Assembly (NCBI RefSeq): GCF_000818175.1
Contig: NZ_JTIY01000001.1
Coordinates: forward strand, 6,403,584-6,467,583
DNA length: 64,000 nt
Source: Streptomyces sp. AcH 505
GTDB lineage: Bacteria > Actinomycetota > Actinomycetes > Streptomycetales > Streptomycetaceae
Reading direction: 5' to 3'
Shown: positions 7,732 to 19,995 of the stretch, piece by piece
Position numbering within the stretch: position 1 is the stretch's first letter
Layout of the letters: the number at the start of each line of letters is the position of its first letter
Program-made: the position numbers and the translations under genes
The notes under the pieces: generated by a model
What the model was told of the DNA's origin: nothing
Database searches by the model: none
The model's input: the letters and a program-made list of their open reading frames with translations, nothing else

Positions 7732-9165
7732 TCACCCCTTGCTGCGCACGGACCCCAGCTTGCGGTCGGTCACGGTCATCGCGACCAGCACGAGACTGAC
7801 GCCGATCATGATCCAGCCGATGAGATGGACACCGCCGTCCGTGACATGGGTGTGGAAGACGATGCCGGTGATGGCCGACGAGGCGATCGAGCCGACGTAA
7901 CCGAAGGTGCGCAGCAGCCCGGAGGCGGTGCCGAGCTGCTCCGCCGGGGCCTGGGCGTAGAGGGCGGTCTGGTTGCCCGCCGCGCCCGCGCCCATCGCCA
8001 CGCCGAAGACGAGCGTGATGACGACGATCCAGCCGATCCAGGCCGACGCGCTGAGCATCAGCACTCCGGCGGAGGCGACCAGACACGTCAGCGACGCGAT
8101 GATGACGGGGCTCCGGACCAGATTGCGCCGGGAGAACGGGTAGATCACCAGCCCGGAGACCAGCGTCATGGGCAGGAGCAGCAGACCGGACGCCGTCTCG
8201 GACAGACCGCGCACGGTCTCCACCCACTGCGTGATGCCGTAGAGCACGACGTAGACACAGAGCAGCACCAGCCCGTAGCGCAGATACGTCCTGGTCAGCG
8301 GCAGATTTCCGGCGAGCAGCCGGATGTCGAGGAACGGGGTGCGGGCGCGCAGCTCCCAGGCCACGAGCGCCATCCACAGCACGACCGAGACAGCCAGCAG
8401 ATACCAGTGCGCGGTCGGCAGTTCGAAGAGGAACAGCAGCAGCGCGATCATCGCGGCCGCGAAACCCCCTATCCCGGTCACATCGAGGTTGGAGGCGACG
8501 GTACGGGCGCTGCGCGAGCGGTCGAGCGGTCCGTCGGGCGACACCCAGGCCAGCGTCGCGACGAGTGCGATCAACGCGACGGGCACATTGACGAAGAAGA
8601 CCGAGCGCCAGCCGAAGGCACCGACCAGGACCCCGCCGACCGGCAGCCCGAGGGAGGCGGTGGCGATACCGGCGATCTGCAGCCCGCCCAGCACACCGCC
8701 GGGCGGCTGGTCGAGCCCCGCGTCGTGGGCGCGGCGGCGGATGAGCAGCATCGCCGTCGGATACGCGCACGACGTGCCGAGCCCGATCAGCACCCGGCTG
8801 ACCAGCAGCGTGAGCAGATTCTGGGCGAAGCCGCCCACCAGACCGCCCACCGCGACGAGCACGATGCCGGCCAGGAACACCCGCCGTGGCCCGAACACCT
8901 CGGCGGCCTTGCCCGCGGTGGGCTGGGCGATGGCGCTCGCCAGGTACAGCGCGGTGACCAGCGCGGTCGTCTGCCCGATCGACACGCCGAGCCCGTGGGC
9001 GATCGGCACCAGGGCGGTCGCGATGAGGGAGCTGTTGACCGGGTTGAGAGCCGAGCCGATGAACAGCGGGCTGGTGAATCTCCGGGAGAACGGGTGGTCA
9101 CCCCAGGGTGCGGCGTCCGCGGGCGCCTGCGCTGGAGTGGCCGGGGGACGGGCGGGGGACATCAC
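7732..9165 (-). CDS. MFS transporter, drug-resistance type
   Basis: A membrane protein of 477 residues with about 14 hydrophobic segments, matching the DHA2 (EmrB/QacA) drug exporter layout. The MFS loop motif appears as a degenerate GKAAEVFGPRRV between segments 2 and 3. The antiporter region VLIGLGTSCAYPTAMLLIRRRA follows. The start at 9165 has GGAG upstream. It lies just downstream of the MarR gene on the same strand, so MarR-controlled efflux is likely. The substrate is unknown. Confidence 0.88.
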   Translation of the reverse strand: MMSPARPPATPAQAPADAAPWGDHPFSRRFTSPLFIGSALNPVNSSLIATALVPIAHGLGVSIGQTTALVTALYLASAIAQPTAGKAAEVFGPRRVFLAGIVLVAVGGLVGGFAQNLLTLLVSRVLIGLGTSCAYPTAMLLIRRRAHDAGLDQPPGGVLGGLQIAGIATASLGLPVGGVLVGAFGWRSVFFVNVPVALIALVATLAWVSPDGPLDRSRSARTVASNLDVTGIGGFAAAMIALLLFLFELPTAHWYLLAVSVVLWMALVAWELRARTPFLDIRLLAGNLPLTRTYLRYGLVLLCVYVVLYGITQWVETVRGLSETASGLLLLPMTLVSGLVIYPFSRRNLVRSPVIIASLTCLVASAGVLMLSASAWIGWIVVITLVFGVAMGAGAAGNQTALYAQAPAEQLGTASGLLRTFGYVGSIASSAITGIVFHTHVTDGGVHLIGWIMIGVSLVLVAMTVTDRKLGSVRSKG

Positions 9166-9213
9166 AACTCCACGGGATAGGAGAGGCTGGAGGGACGCAG
9201 GTCGGCGCGGGGG

Positions 9214-9672
9214 TCAGAGGAGATCGGCGAGCCGCTCGATCAACAGCGCGGCCTCGTCGAGGGCGGCGATCTCCTCGCGGGTGAACGACTCGTCCAGCGC
9301 GACGACCATCTTGTCGACGATCGCGCTGCGACCCGACCGGATCGCGGTCCGGCCTGCCGGTGTGAGCGTGAGGATCGAACGGCGTCCGTCGTTGGCGTCC
9401 GGCTCGCGTACGACCAGACCGCGCCGTTCGAGCCCTGCGACCGTCGCGCCCATCGCCTGCGGGCTGATCTGCTCGCGTCTGGCCAGCTCGGCGATGGTCG
9501 AAGGGCCCCCTCGGTCCAGCCGCGAAACGGCCGTCAGCTCCGGACCTGTCAGGTCACCCTCGGTCGCGGCCTCGTGGACCCGGCGCCTGAACGCCCCCAG
9601 GGAGACGCGTAGTCGTGTCGCCGTCCCGCGGACCGCGGCGCTCTCGCCGGCGGACTTCTCTGCCTCAGTCAC
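9214..9672 (-). CDS. MarR family transcriptional regulator
   Basis: The protein has 152 residues with a winged helix-turn-helix at about residues 58-120 (STIAELARREQISPQAMGATVAGLERRGLVVREP). The wing motif DANDGRRSILTLT is characteristic of MarR. It is cotranscribed toward the MFS gene at 7732 and follows a second MFS gene ending at 9756. Two palindromes lie directly upstream of its start and are the obvious operators. MarR proteins of this type usually repress efflux genes and respond to phenolic or antibiotic ligands. Confidence 0.93.
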   Translation of the reverse strand: MTEAEKSAGESAAVRGTATRLRVSLGAFRRRVHEAATEGDLTGPELTAVSRLDRGGPSTIAELARREQISPQAMGATVAGLERRGLVVREPDANDGRRSILTLTPAGRTAIRSGRSAIVDKMVVALDESFTREEIAALDEAALLIERLADLL

Positions 9673-9698
9673 ACTTTGGAAGGTTAGGCTTCCAAAGT
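9673..9698. promoter_or_regulatory. MarR operator palindrome
   Basis: Perfect 10-base arms ACTTTGGAAG (9673-9682) and CTTCCAAAGT (9689-9698) around a 6-base spacer. It abuts the MarR start codon, so binding would block its promoter or initiation. Confidence 0.65.
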
Positions 9699-9700
9699 CA

Positions 9701-9712
9701 GGTTTGCAAACC
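9701..9712. promoter_or_regulatory. Second palindrome upstream of MarR gene
   Basis: GGTTTGCAAACC is a perfect 12-bp palindrome two bases beyond the longer one. It may be a second MarR site or part of the promoter. Confidence 0.4.
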
Positions 9713-9755
9713 CAGCCTTCTCATCCTTCTCGTCCAGCCTTCTGGCGCCGCCCCG

Positions 9756-11087
9756 TCACTTCTCCAGGATTTGTTCCGTCGGTGTCGTCGCCAGGCGGTA
9801 GCGCCAGAACGCCGGTACGGCCAAGGCCATCGCGAGCATGGCCAGCACGACCAGCAGCCCCCCGCCCGTCACGGTCGCGCGGGGGCCGATCGACGAGCCG
9901 GTCACGCCGTGCAGGGCGTCCGCCAGCCGAGGACCGCCCGCGACGACCACGGTGAACACCCCCTGCATCCGGCCACGCATCTCGTCCGTCGCCGCCAGCT
10001 GCAGGATGGAGCCGCGGAAGACCATCGAGACCATGTCGGCGGCGCCCGCCACGGCCAGGGCGACCGCCGCCAGCCACAGCGGCCCGGAAAGACCGAACAC
10101 GGCCACGGCGAGGCCCCAGGCGCACACGGCGCCCACCACCATCGCCCCGTGCCGTCGTACCCGGGCGAACGTGCCGGACAGCAGACCGCCCAGCAGGGCG
10201 CCGGCCGGAATCGCCGCGTAGAGCACGCCGAGCGCGTAGCCGCCGCCCGGCGGATCGCCGAAGTCGACCTGCGCCATCTGCGGGAACAGCGCGCGCGGCA
10301 TCCCGAACACCATCGCGATCACGTCGGCCAGGAACGACACCAGCAGCAGCCGCTGCGTCGACAGATACCGGAACCCCTCGACCACGTCCCGCAGCCCGGC
10401 CCGCCGGACCACGCCGCCCAGTGGTGGCAGCGGGGGCAGCTGCCACACCGCCCAGAGCGTCGCGCACAGCGCGATCGTGTCGCACAGATACAGACTCGAC
10501 AGGCCGACCACCGGCACCAGTACACCGGCCAGCATCGGTCCCACGATCTGGCCGAGTTGGGTCACGGTGGAGATCAGCGCCGTCGCCGACGGCAGCTGCT
10601 CGGGCGGTACGAGCCGGGCCACCGAGGCCGTCCGGGTGGGCGAGTTGATCCCGAACAGGCCTTGCTGGAGCCCGAGCAGGACCATCAGGACCCACACCGA
10701 GTGCAGTCCCGCCGCTGCCTGCGCCCAGAACAGCAGTGAGGTGGCGGCGATGCCGCAGTTGCTGATGAGCAGCAGCTTGCGCCGGTCCATCATGTCGGCG
10801 ATGGCGCCGCCCCACAGCGCGAACACCACCAGCGGCACCAGGGCCACCACGCCGGACACCCCCACCCAGACCGACGAGTGCGTGTCGTCGTAGATCTGCA
10901 AGGGGACGGCGACGGCGGTGAGTTGGCTGCCGACCGAGGTGACGACCGTGGACGTCCACAGCCGCCGGAACGACGCGATCTGCAAGGGGGCGGTGTCCAT
11001 CGCGAGACCCCGCACCCGGCGGGAGAAGGGCGATCGGCGCCGGGGCAGCTGCTCTTCGGGTATCTCTTCGGGTATGTGCCGTACCAC
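9756..11087 (-). CDS. MFS transporter (EntS/enterobactin-exporter-like group)
   Basis: The protein has 443 residues and about 12 hydrophobic segments. LQIASFRRLWTSTVVTSVGSQ near the start and the loop GGAIADMMDRRKLLL (MFS motif between segments 2 and 3) match the MFS_3/EntS-like family. Start choices are a GTG at 11087 and an internal ATG near residue 30 (MDTAPLQIASF); neither has a strong ribosome binding site. It precedes the MarR gene on the same strand. A possible iron box lies 134 bases upstream, which would suit a siderophore or metal-linked role, but the substrate is not shown by sequence. Confidence 0.8.
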   Translation of the reverse strand: MVRHIPEEIPEEQLPRRRSPFSRRVRGLAMDTAPLQIASFRRLWTSTVVTSVGSQLTAVAVPLQIYDDTHSSVWVGVSGVVALVPLVVFALWGGAIADMMDRRKLLLISNCGIAATSLLFWAQAAAGLHSVWVLMVLLGLQQGLFGINSPTRTASVARLVPPEQLPSATALISTVTQLGQIVGPMLAGVLVPVVGLSSLYLCDTIALCATLWAVWQLPPLPPLGGVVRRAGLRDVVEGFRYLSTQRLLLVSFLADVIAMVFGMPRALFPQMAQVDFGDPPGGGYALGVLYAAIPAGALLGGLLSGTFARVRRHGAMVVGAVCAWGLAVAVFGLSGPLWLAAVALAVAGAADMVSMVFRGSILQLAATDEMRGRMQGVFTVVVAGGPRLADALHGVTGSSIGPRATVTGGGLLVVLAMLAMALAVPAFWRYRLATTPTEQILEK

Positions 11088-11220
11088 CGGGCGGATCCAT
11101 TCCCGGCCGGGGCAGCCACGGTCAACTCAGCGTCGTCCACGCTTACCCCGAGCCGTTGTCGCAGGCTGAAGGTTCACGCGTTGATTGACGTTAACGCTTA
11201 CGAGTTCACCGGTAGAAAAC

Positions 11221-11237
11221 TTAGGTAAGCCTACCTC
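11221..11237. promoter_or_regulatory. Candidate DmdR/IdeR iron box
   Basis: The sequence TTAGGTAAGCCTACCTC keeps the left half of the actinobacterial iron box (TTAGGTTAGGCTAACCTAA) and a near-palindromic AGGT...ACCT core. The right half is incomplete. It lies between the divergent MFS gene and the peptidase gene, 101 bases before the peptidase start. Confidence 0.4.
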
Positions 11238-11338
11238 GCGGTTCGCGGAGGTCAATCCCCATGAGTGGCGTGAATGTCGCTTGTGGATGAGTGATCGTCT
11301 GCGGGAGATTGCGCGCGTAACCCCCCAGGAGGTAGTGC

Positions 11339-13267
11339 ATGCGGATCCCATCACACCGAAGAGCTCTCGTCTCGCTCGCCGTCACGGCCGCCCTCGCGGC
11401 GGCCGGGATGCCTGCCGCCGCCCATGCGGCGCAGAAACCTTCCATCAAGGTCACCGCCGACGGGACGCAGCCCGTCTTCTCGTACCAGGACGCCATCAGG
11501 GAGTACGTCCGGGTGCAGTCGACCGTCGACTCCGACGGCGACGGCAAGAAGGACCTGATCAGGGTGGACATCGTCCGCCCCAGGGAGAGCGACCGGGGGC
11601 TCAAGGTCCCCGTCATCATGGACGAGAGCCCGTACTACGACAATCTCGGCCGCGGCAACGAGTCGGAGCGCAAGACCTACGACGCCGCCGGGGTCCAGAC
11701 CAAGTCACCGCTGTACTACGACAATTACTTCGTGCCGCGCGGCTACGCCGTGCTGAACGTCGACATGGACGGGACGACGAAGTCCGACGGCTGCCCGACC
11801 TCGGGCGGCGCCTCCGACGTGCTCGGCGGCAAGGCCGTCGTCGACTGGCTGAACGGCCGCGCCACGGCGTACGACGCGCAGGGCAAGCGGGTCAAGGCGA
11901 GCTGGACGACCGGCCGTACCGGCATGATCGGCAAGTCCTACGACGGCACGCTGGCCAACGGCGTCGCCGCGACCGGGGTGAAGGGCCTGGAGACGATCGT
12001 GCCGATCTCGGCGATCAGCTCCTGGTACGACTACAGCCGCATGAGCGGCACCCTGTTCTCCCGGCACCAGGAGGACGGCCTCGCCGACACCGTCGACACC
12101 GATCCGCCCGCCAAGTGCGCCGCGGTGCAGCAGGAGCTGCTGACAGGCCAGGACGACACGACCGGCGACTACAACGCCTTCTGGAAAGAACGGGATTACC
12201 GCAGCGGAACCATCGGCGACGTGAGCAAGGTGCACGCGTCCGTGTTCGCCACGCAGGGTCTCAACGACCTCAACGTCAAGCCCAACCAGTTCTCCACGTG
12301 GTGGTCGGGGCTGGCCGAGCAGGGCGTCCCGCGCAAGGTGTGGCTGTCCCAGTACGGCCATGTCGACCCGTTCGACTACCGGCGCGACGCCTGGGTGGAC
12401 ACCCTGCACCAGTGGTTCGACCACTGGCTGTGGCGCATACCCAACGACATCATGAAGAAGCCGCGGGTGGACCTGGAGGTCGGTCCCGACACCTGGGCCA
12501 CCCAGTCCGACTGGCCGGCGCCGCAGGCCAAGCCGGTCACCCTGCGTCCGCAGGCGGACGGCGGGCTCGGTCTCGCAGCGGCCAGGGGCACCGCCACCTA
12601 CACCGACACCGGGCAGGACGAGGCCACGGTGGTGAGCGACCCGACGGCCGCCGCACCGTACCGCCTCGCCTACACGACACCGCCGCTGACGCGCGACACC
12701 AGGGTGTCCGGTACGCCGAAGGTGAGCCTCAAGGTCAAGCTGGACAAGCCGACGGCGAACCTCGGCGCGCTCCTCGTCGACTACGGCACCGACACCCGGG
12801 TCAACTACCTGGACGGCAGGGAAGGGGTGAAGACCCTCACCACCGAGGACTGCAACGGTGAGAGCACGGCGCTGGACGACGCCTGCTACAAGCAGGTGGT
12901 CACCGACACGGTGACGTCCGACGTCAACGTGGTGGCGCGCGGCTACATCGACGCCCAGAACCGTCGTTCGCTCAGCCACCCGACCCCGGTGGAACCGGGC
13001 GTCGCCACGCCGGTCCGCTGGGACACCCTCCCGCAGGACTACGTCTTCAAGGCCGGACACCGGCTCGCGCTGGTGCTCGTCGGCACCGACACCGACATCC
13101 AGAGCGACCGGGCCACCGGCGCCCGGATCAGCGTCGACCTGGCGGGCAGCGGCATCACCCTGCCGGTGGTCACCGGGCGAGCGGCCGACCCGCTCTTCTC
13201 CACAGAGCGGGCCTGGCACGGCCCGTCCCGCGTGACCCTGCCGAAACCGCACCGCTCCTTCCGATGA
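11339..13267 (+). CDS. Secreted X-Pro dipeptidyl-peptidase (CocE/NonD family)
   Basis: The protein has 642 residues and a Sec signal peptide (charged MRIPSHRRA, hydrophobic core, cleavage near AHAA at about residue 30). An alpha/beta-hydrolase core of the X-Pro dipeptidyl-peptidase type follows. The nucleophile is Ser200 in GKSYDGT. The acid is probably Asp310 in GLNDLNV, and the base His341 in QYGHVDP. A C-terminal jelly-roll domain begins at about residue 385. The ATG at 11339 has a strong AGGAGGT ribosome binding site. It probably releases X-Pro dipeptides from peptides outside the cell. It converges with the beta-galactosidase gene, with a shared terminator between. Confidence 0.9.
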   Translation: MRIPSHRRALVSLAVTAALAAAGMPAAAHAAQKPSIKVTADGTQPVFSYQDAIREYVRVQSTVDSDGDGKKDLIRVDIVRPRESDRGLKVPVIMDESPYYDNLGRGNESERKTYDAAGVQTKSPLYYDNYFVPRGYAVLNVDMDGTTKSDGCPTSGGASDVLGGKAVVDWLNGRATAYDAQGKRVKASWTTGRTGMIGKSYDGTLANGVAATGVKGLETIVPISAISSWYDYSRMSGTLFSRHQEDGLADTVDTDPPAKCAAVQQELLTGQDDTTGDYNAFWKERDYRSGTIGDVSKVHASVFATQGLNDLNVKPNQFSTWWSGLAEQGVPRKVWLSQYGHVDPFDYRRDAWVDTLHQWFDHWLWRIPNDIMKKPRVDLEVGPDTWATQSDWPAPQAKPVTLRPQADGGLGLAAARGTATYTDTGQDEATVVSDPTAAAPYRLAYTTPPLTRDTRVSGTPKVSLKVKLDKPTANLGALLVDYGTDTRVNYLDGREGVKTLTTEDCNGESTALDDACYKQVVTDTVTSDVNVVARGYIDAQNRRSLSHPTPVEPGVATPVRWDTLPQDYVFKAGHRLALVLVGTDTDIQSDRATGARISVDLAGSGITLPVVTGRAADPLFSTERAWHGPSRVTLPKPHRSFR

Positions 13268-13291
13268 CAAAGGGTTGAGCACCGTCACACT

Positions 13292-13337
13292 GTCCCGGAC
13301 CGGACTGCCTCAGGGCCGTCCGGCCCGGGACGCTTTT
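13292..13337. terminator. Bidirectional terminator
   Basis: Stem arms at 13292-13305 and 13318-13331 pair at 13 of 14 positions with a 12-base loop, followed by a short T run (CTTTT). It lies between convergent genes and can serve both. Confidence 0.7.
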
Positions 13338-13356
13338 GGTTCCGTGCCCCCGCGGC

Positions 13357-16374
<3,018 letters not shown>

Positions 16375-16406
16375 TCAGGAATGTTCCGTGCGCGGGGTGC
16401 CGGTGC

Positions 16407-19124
16407 TCACCGGACCACGACTGTTCTGATCTCCCACGGTCCGAGGGCGAGTTCGAGCGCGTCGCTGACCGGCGTGGTGCCGAGCGGCCTGCCGAGCAGA
16501 TCGACCGTGGCTGCCTCGGTGAACGCGCCGGTCACCCGGGCGGTCGAGCCGGTGTCGCTCATCGCGACCAGCCGCACCTCGATGCCGCCCTCCGGGAGAC
16601 GGCGGATGCCGGACACGAGGACGTCCGCCCCTTCGACCCGTACACCCGTCTCGGCGGGCGGCAGTTGACGTCCGGCGGCCCCGGTCCCACGGGTGACCAG
16701 CACGTCGTTGCGGAACTCCTCGGCGAGAGCGACCGCGTTCGCGCCCTGCCAGCCGGACGCCGAAGGCAGGACGGCGAGGCGGTTCTCGATGCGCACACCG
16801 AGATCCTGCGCGCCCGGCGCGGGGATCTCGCCGGCCGCAGGTTCGTCACGCAGCGGATGGATGTTGACACTGATGGAGCCGATCGCCCGCAGCAGTGTGA
16901 CGGCCAGTTCGCTGCCCTCGCCCACGAGTTCGTACTCGGTGGAGTGGTCCAGCAGGACGGTCGCCGCGCCGGCCGAGACGAACGAACTCGCGGGGAAGGT
17001 CGGGAGCGGGTACTCGCCCCAGCCGCCCTCGGCGGTCAGTCCGCGCTCGGTGACGGCGAACTGCCCGGCGGCGGCCGACACCGCCGCCGGTTCGGGCAGC
17101 GGTACGTGGAAGCGCAGCCGGTGGTCGGCCGACTGGTTCAGGAACGACGTGGAGACCCGCACGAACGGCTCACCCGCCCGCACCTCCACCAGGGTCTCCA
17201 CCGGCGTGCGGACCGTCCGGTCGCCGCGCACGTCACGCTCGGCGGAGAGCGCGGCCGGCCACTCGTAGCTCCGGGTGATCCGCAGCCTCGACCGCAGCGG
17301 GCCGTTCTCCAGGAGTTCGACGGTGACGTCCACCGGCTCCGAGACGAGCACGTCCTGGCCCGGCGGGGCGTAGTTGTAGCTGTCGCCGCGGTCACCGCCG
17401 TCCACGAGACGGCCCACGCCGCGCAGTACGGTCCCGTCGGCCCCGGTCACGTCGAGCGTCCCGTCGGCGGCGACCGTCACCTCGACCTGTCCGTTCGACA
17501 GTGTCCGGTCCGTGCCGGTCGCCGGGGTGAGATCCGTCGCCAACTCGGCGGTCACTTCGATCGGTTCGACCCGGAAACCCGCGAGTCCCGAGGCGGGTAC
17601 GCGCACCGGCACCAGCGCGGTCGCGCGCGCTTCCTCCAGCGTCAGCACCCGCCACTCGCCGGGGTGGGCGGCAGCGGCGGCGGCCACGTCCCGGCGCAGG
17701 ATCAGCAGGTCGAAGGGCCCGTCGGCCGGCACCTCGGCGAGGTGGAAGACCAGCGATCCCGGGGTGAGTTCGTAGCGGTCGATCAGCCGGCCGAAGAGCT
17801 CGCGGCGGTGGATGCGGCGCAGCACACGTTCGAGCTGCGACGCGTCCATGCGCTCGTCGCTGAGCACGGTCGGTGCCGTCGAGGTCAACTGCACCGGACG
17901 CGCCGAGCCGTCGGCGCCCGTCGCGATGAGTTCGGTCCCCTCGGGCGGAGCCACGACATCGACCTCGGCCAGCGAAGTTCGCGGGAACGGCAGCGGGTTG
18001 GCGACCAGATAACCGTCGCTCGGCACGCGGGCCGCCGGCTCGGCCAGGGCCGCGTCCCGGACCGCCCGCGCGGTGTGGGTGGCTTCCGCGAGTCGCGCCT
18101 CGACCTGGTCGGAGGTCTCGTCGGTGCCGGAGCCGACGACCGAGTCATGCGCCGTCGACTCGATGATCTTGTGCCAGGCGAGCGCGAGGAACGGCGAGTC
18201 GTCGCGCCGGGACCACAGCGCGTTGATCCGCTCGGCGTGGTCGACGGTGCGTTCGGCGACGGCCATCCGCTGCTTGAGTGCGAGCCGTACGGAGAGCACA
18301 CCGGGAAGGATGTTGCCGCGCACATGGCTGCGCAGCTCTCCGGTGACGACGGCGGAGACATCGTCACGCACATGCTCGCGGATGTATTCGGCGAGGGTCG
18401 CGATGGTGATGGGACGCTGCTCGCCGGCCGCGTCGCGCAGCCAGGACGCGAGGCGCGGGTCGGGTGCGTTGTGGTCGGTGCCGGCCATCGCGAGCAGCGG
18501 GTCGTCGCCCCACCGCTCGGCCGTCATCTGCGCGTACTCGTCCAGCGCCCGGCCGATCTGGTCGGGCACGAGCAGCACGTCGAGGCCGTTGTCGTACCCG
18601 TCGAAAAGGAACTCCGTGCGCACCTCGGAACCGTCGGGCGCGCGCCAGCGGAAGGCATGGCCCTCGACGGAGCCCGGCACACCGCGCCACAGCGCGGCGT
18701 GCTCGATCCCGGCGCGTGCCAGGATCTGCGGCATCTGCGCGACATGGCCGAACATGTCCGGCAGGTAGCCGATGGGCATCGACCCGCCGAGCTTCGCCGC
18801 GGCCGCCCAGCCCATCTGCAGGTTGCGCACGATGGTCTCGCCCGAGCAGAGGAACTCGTCGAGCAGGATCAGCCAGGGTCCGACGGCGAGTTGGCCGCCG
18901 GTGACCAGGGCCTTGACCCGGTCGCGGTTCTCCGGCCGCATCTCCAGATAGTCCTCGACAGCGGCCATCTGCCCGTCGACCGTGAACCGGAAGTCCGGGT
19001 TGGCCTCGGCCGTCTCCAGCACGGTGTCGAGGGCGGCGACGAGCCGGTGCCGGAACACCTGGAACGGCTCGTACCACTCCCGGTCCCAATGGAAATGGGG
19101 CACGAAAACGGCGGAGTTCTGCAT
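16407..19124 (-). CDS. Alpha-mannosidase, glycoside hydrolase family 38
   Basis: The protein has 905 residues. The N-terminal catalytic domain starts with PHFHWDREW, where His12 and Asp14 would bind zinc. The nucleophile is probably Asp123 in GYLPDMFGH. The central three-helix region and C-terminal beta domains fill the usual length of bacterial GH38 enzymes. It has no signal peptide, so it acts on imported sugar in the cytoplasm. The frame is open upstream to 19199, but that would overlap the permease gene; MQNSAVFVPHFHWD is the natural start. It lies between the permeases and the beta-galactosidase, suggesting breakdown of a mannose-containing glycan. Confidence 0.93.
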   Translation of the reverse strand: MQNSAVFVPHFHWDREWYEPFQVFRHRLVAALDTVLETAEANPDFRFTVDGQMAAVEDYLEMRPENRDRVKALVTGGQLAVGPWLILLDEFLCSGETIVRNLQMGWAAAAKLGGSMPIGYLPDMFGHVAQMPQILARAGIEHAALWRGVPGSVEGHAFRWRAPDGSEVRTEFLFDGYDNGLDVLLVPDQIGRALDEYAQMTAERWGDDPLLAMAGTDHNAPDPRLASWLRDAAGEQRPITIATLAEYIREHVRDDVSAVVTGELRSHVRGNILPGVLSVRLALKQRMAVAERTVDHAERINALWSRRDDSPFLALAWHKIIESTAHDSVVGSGTDETSDQVEARLAEATHTARAVRDAALAEPAARVPSDGYLVANPLPFPRTSLAEVDVVAPPEGTELIATGADGSARPVQLTSTAPTVLSDERMDASQLERVLRRIHRRELFGRLIDRYELTPGSLVFHLAEVPADGPFDLLILRRDVAAAAAAHPGEWRVLTLEEARATALVPVRVPASGLAGFRVEPIEVTAELATDLTPATGTDRTLSNGQVEVTVAADGTLDVTGADGTVLRGVGRLVDGGDRGDSYNYAPPGQDVLVSEPVDVTVELLENGPLRSRLRITRSYEWPAALSAERDVRGDRTVRTPVETLVEVRAGEPFVRVSTSFLNQSADHRLRFHVPLPEPAAVSAAAGQFAVTERGLTAEGGWGEYPLPTFPASSFVSAGAATVLLDHSTEYELVGEGSELAVTLLRAIGSISVNIHPLRDEPAAGEIPAPGAQDLGVRIENRLAVLPSASGWQGANAVALAEEFRNDVLVTRGTGAAGRQLPPAETGVRVEGADVLVSGIRRLPEGGIEVRLVAMSDTGSTARVTGAFTEAATVDLLGRPLGTTPVSDALELALGPWEIRTVVVR

Positions 19125-19137
19125 GAGGAAGGGGACC

Positions 19138-19995
19138 TTACTTGAGGGAGCCGGAAGCGAGTCCGGTACGCCAGAAGCGCTGGAGGAGGATGAACACAAT
19201 GATCACCGGCACGATCGAGACCAGGGAGCCGGTGATCACGGACTCCTGGAGCAGCGGCGCGCGGGCGGTCTGGCCGTTCCACTCGTACAGGCCGAGTGTG
19301 ATCGGGAACAGCGACTCCTTCTGCAGCATCACCATCGGCAGGAAGAAGTTGTTCCAGATGGCGACGAACTGGAACAGGAAGATGGTCACCAGCGACGGCG
19401 TCATCAGCTTGAACGCCACCGAGAAGAACGTACGGAACTCGCCCGCACCGTCCAGCCGCGCCGACTCCAGGATCTCCTGCGGGACGGCGGCAGCGGCGAA
19501 GATGCGCGCCAGATACACACCGAACGGGCTGACGATGCTGGGCAGGAACACCGCGAAGTAGGTGTTGACGATGCCGGTCGCCGAGAACAGCAGGAACAGC
19601 GGCAGCGCGAGCGCCGTGGTGGGGACGAGTACGCCGCCGAGGATCACCGAGAACAGGAACTCCCGCCCGCGGAAGTGGAACTTGGCGAGCGCGTAGCCGC
19701 AGAGCGCGGAGATCAGGGTGCCGACGGCCGCGCCGAGTCCCGCGTAGATCACGGTGTTGAGCGCCCACCGGCCGAAGATGCCGTCGCTGCGGGTGAACAG
19801 GGTGCTCAGATTGTCGAACAGGTTGAAGTGCGAGAACGCGAGACCGTTGGTGGAGGCGAGGTCGCCCTGCGGTTTCGTCGCGGCGACGATCAGGAAGTAG
19901 ACCGGCAGCAGGAAGTAGATCGCCAGCAGGAACATCAGAGCCATGACAGCGGTGCGGCTGACGCGGCTTTCGCGGTTCAGGGTCTGGTTGTTCAC
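19138..19995 (-). CDS. Carbohydrate ABC transporter permease (MalG type)
   Basis: The protein has 285 residues and six hydrophobic segments. The EAA loop reads EILESARLDGAGEF, which contacts the ATPase subunit in this family. The GTG start at 19995 overlaps the stop of the MalF-type gene by four bases (GTGA), so the permeases are coupled. It is the second membrane subunit of the importer. No ATPase gene is present in the operon; in Streptomyces such importers generally share the MsiK ATPase encoded elsewhere. Confidence 0.93.
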   Translation of the reverse strand: MNNQTLNRESRVSRTAVMALMFLLAIYFLLPVYFLIVAATKPQGDLASTNGLAFSHFNLFDNLSTLFTRSDGIFGRWALNTVIYAGLGAAVGTLISALCGYALAKFHFRGREFLFSVILGGVLVPTTALALPLFLLFSATGIVNTYFAVFLPSIVSPFGVYLARIFAAAAVPQEILESARLDGAGEFRTFFSVAFKLMTPSLVTIFLFQFVAIWNNFFLPMVMLQKESLFPITLGLYEWNGQTARAPLLQESVITGSLVSIVPVIIVFILLQRFWRTGLASGSLK

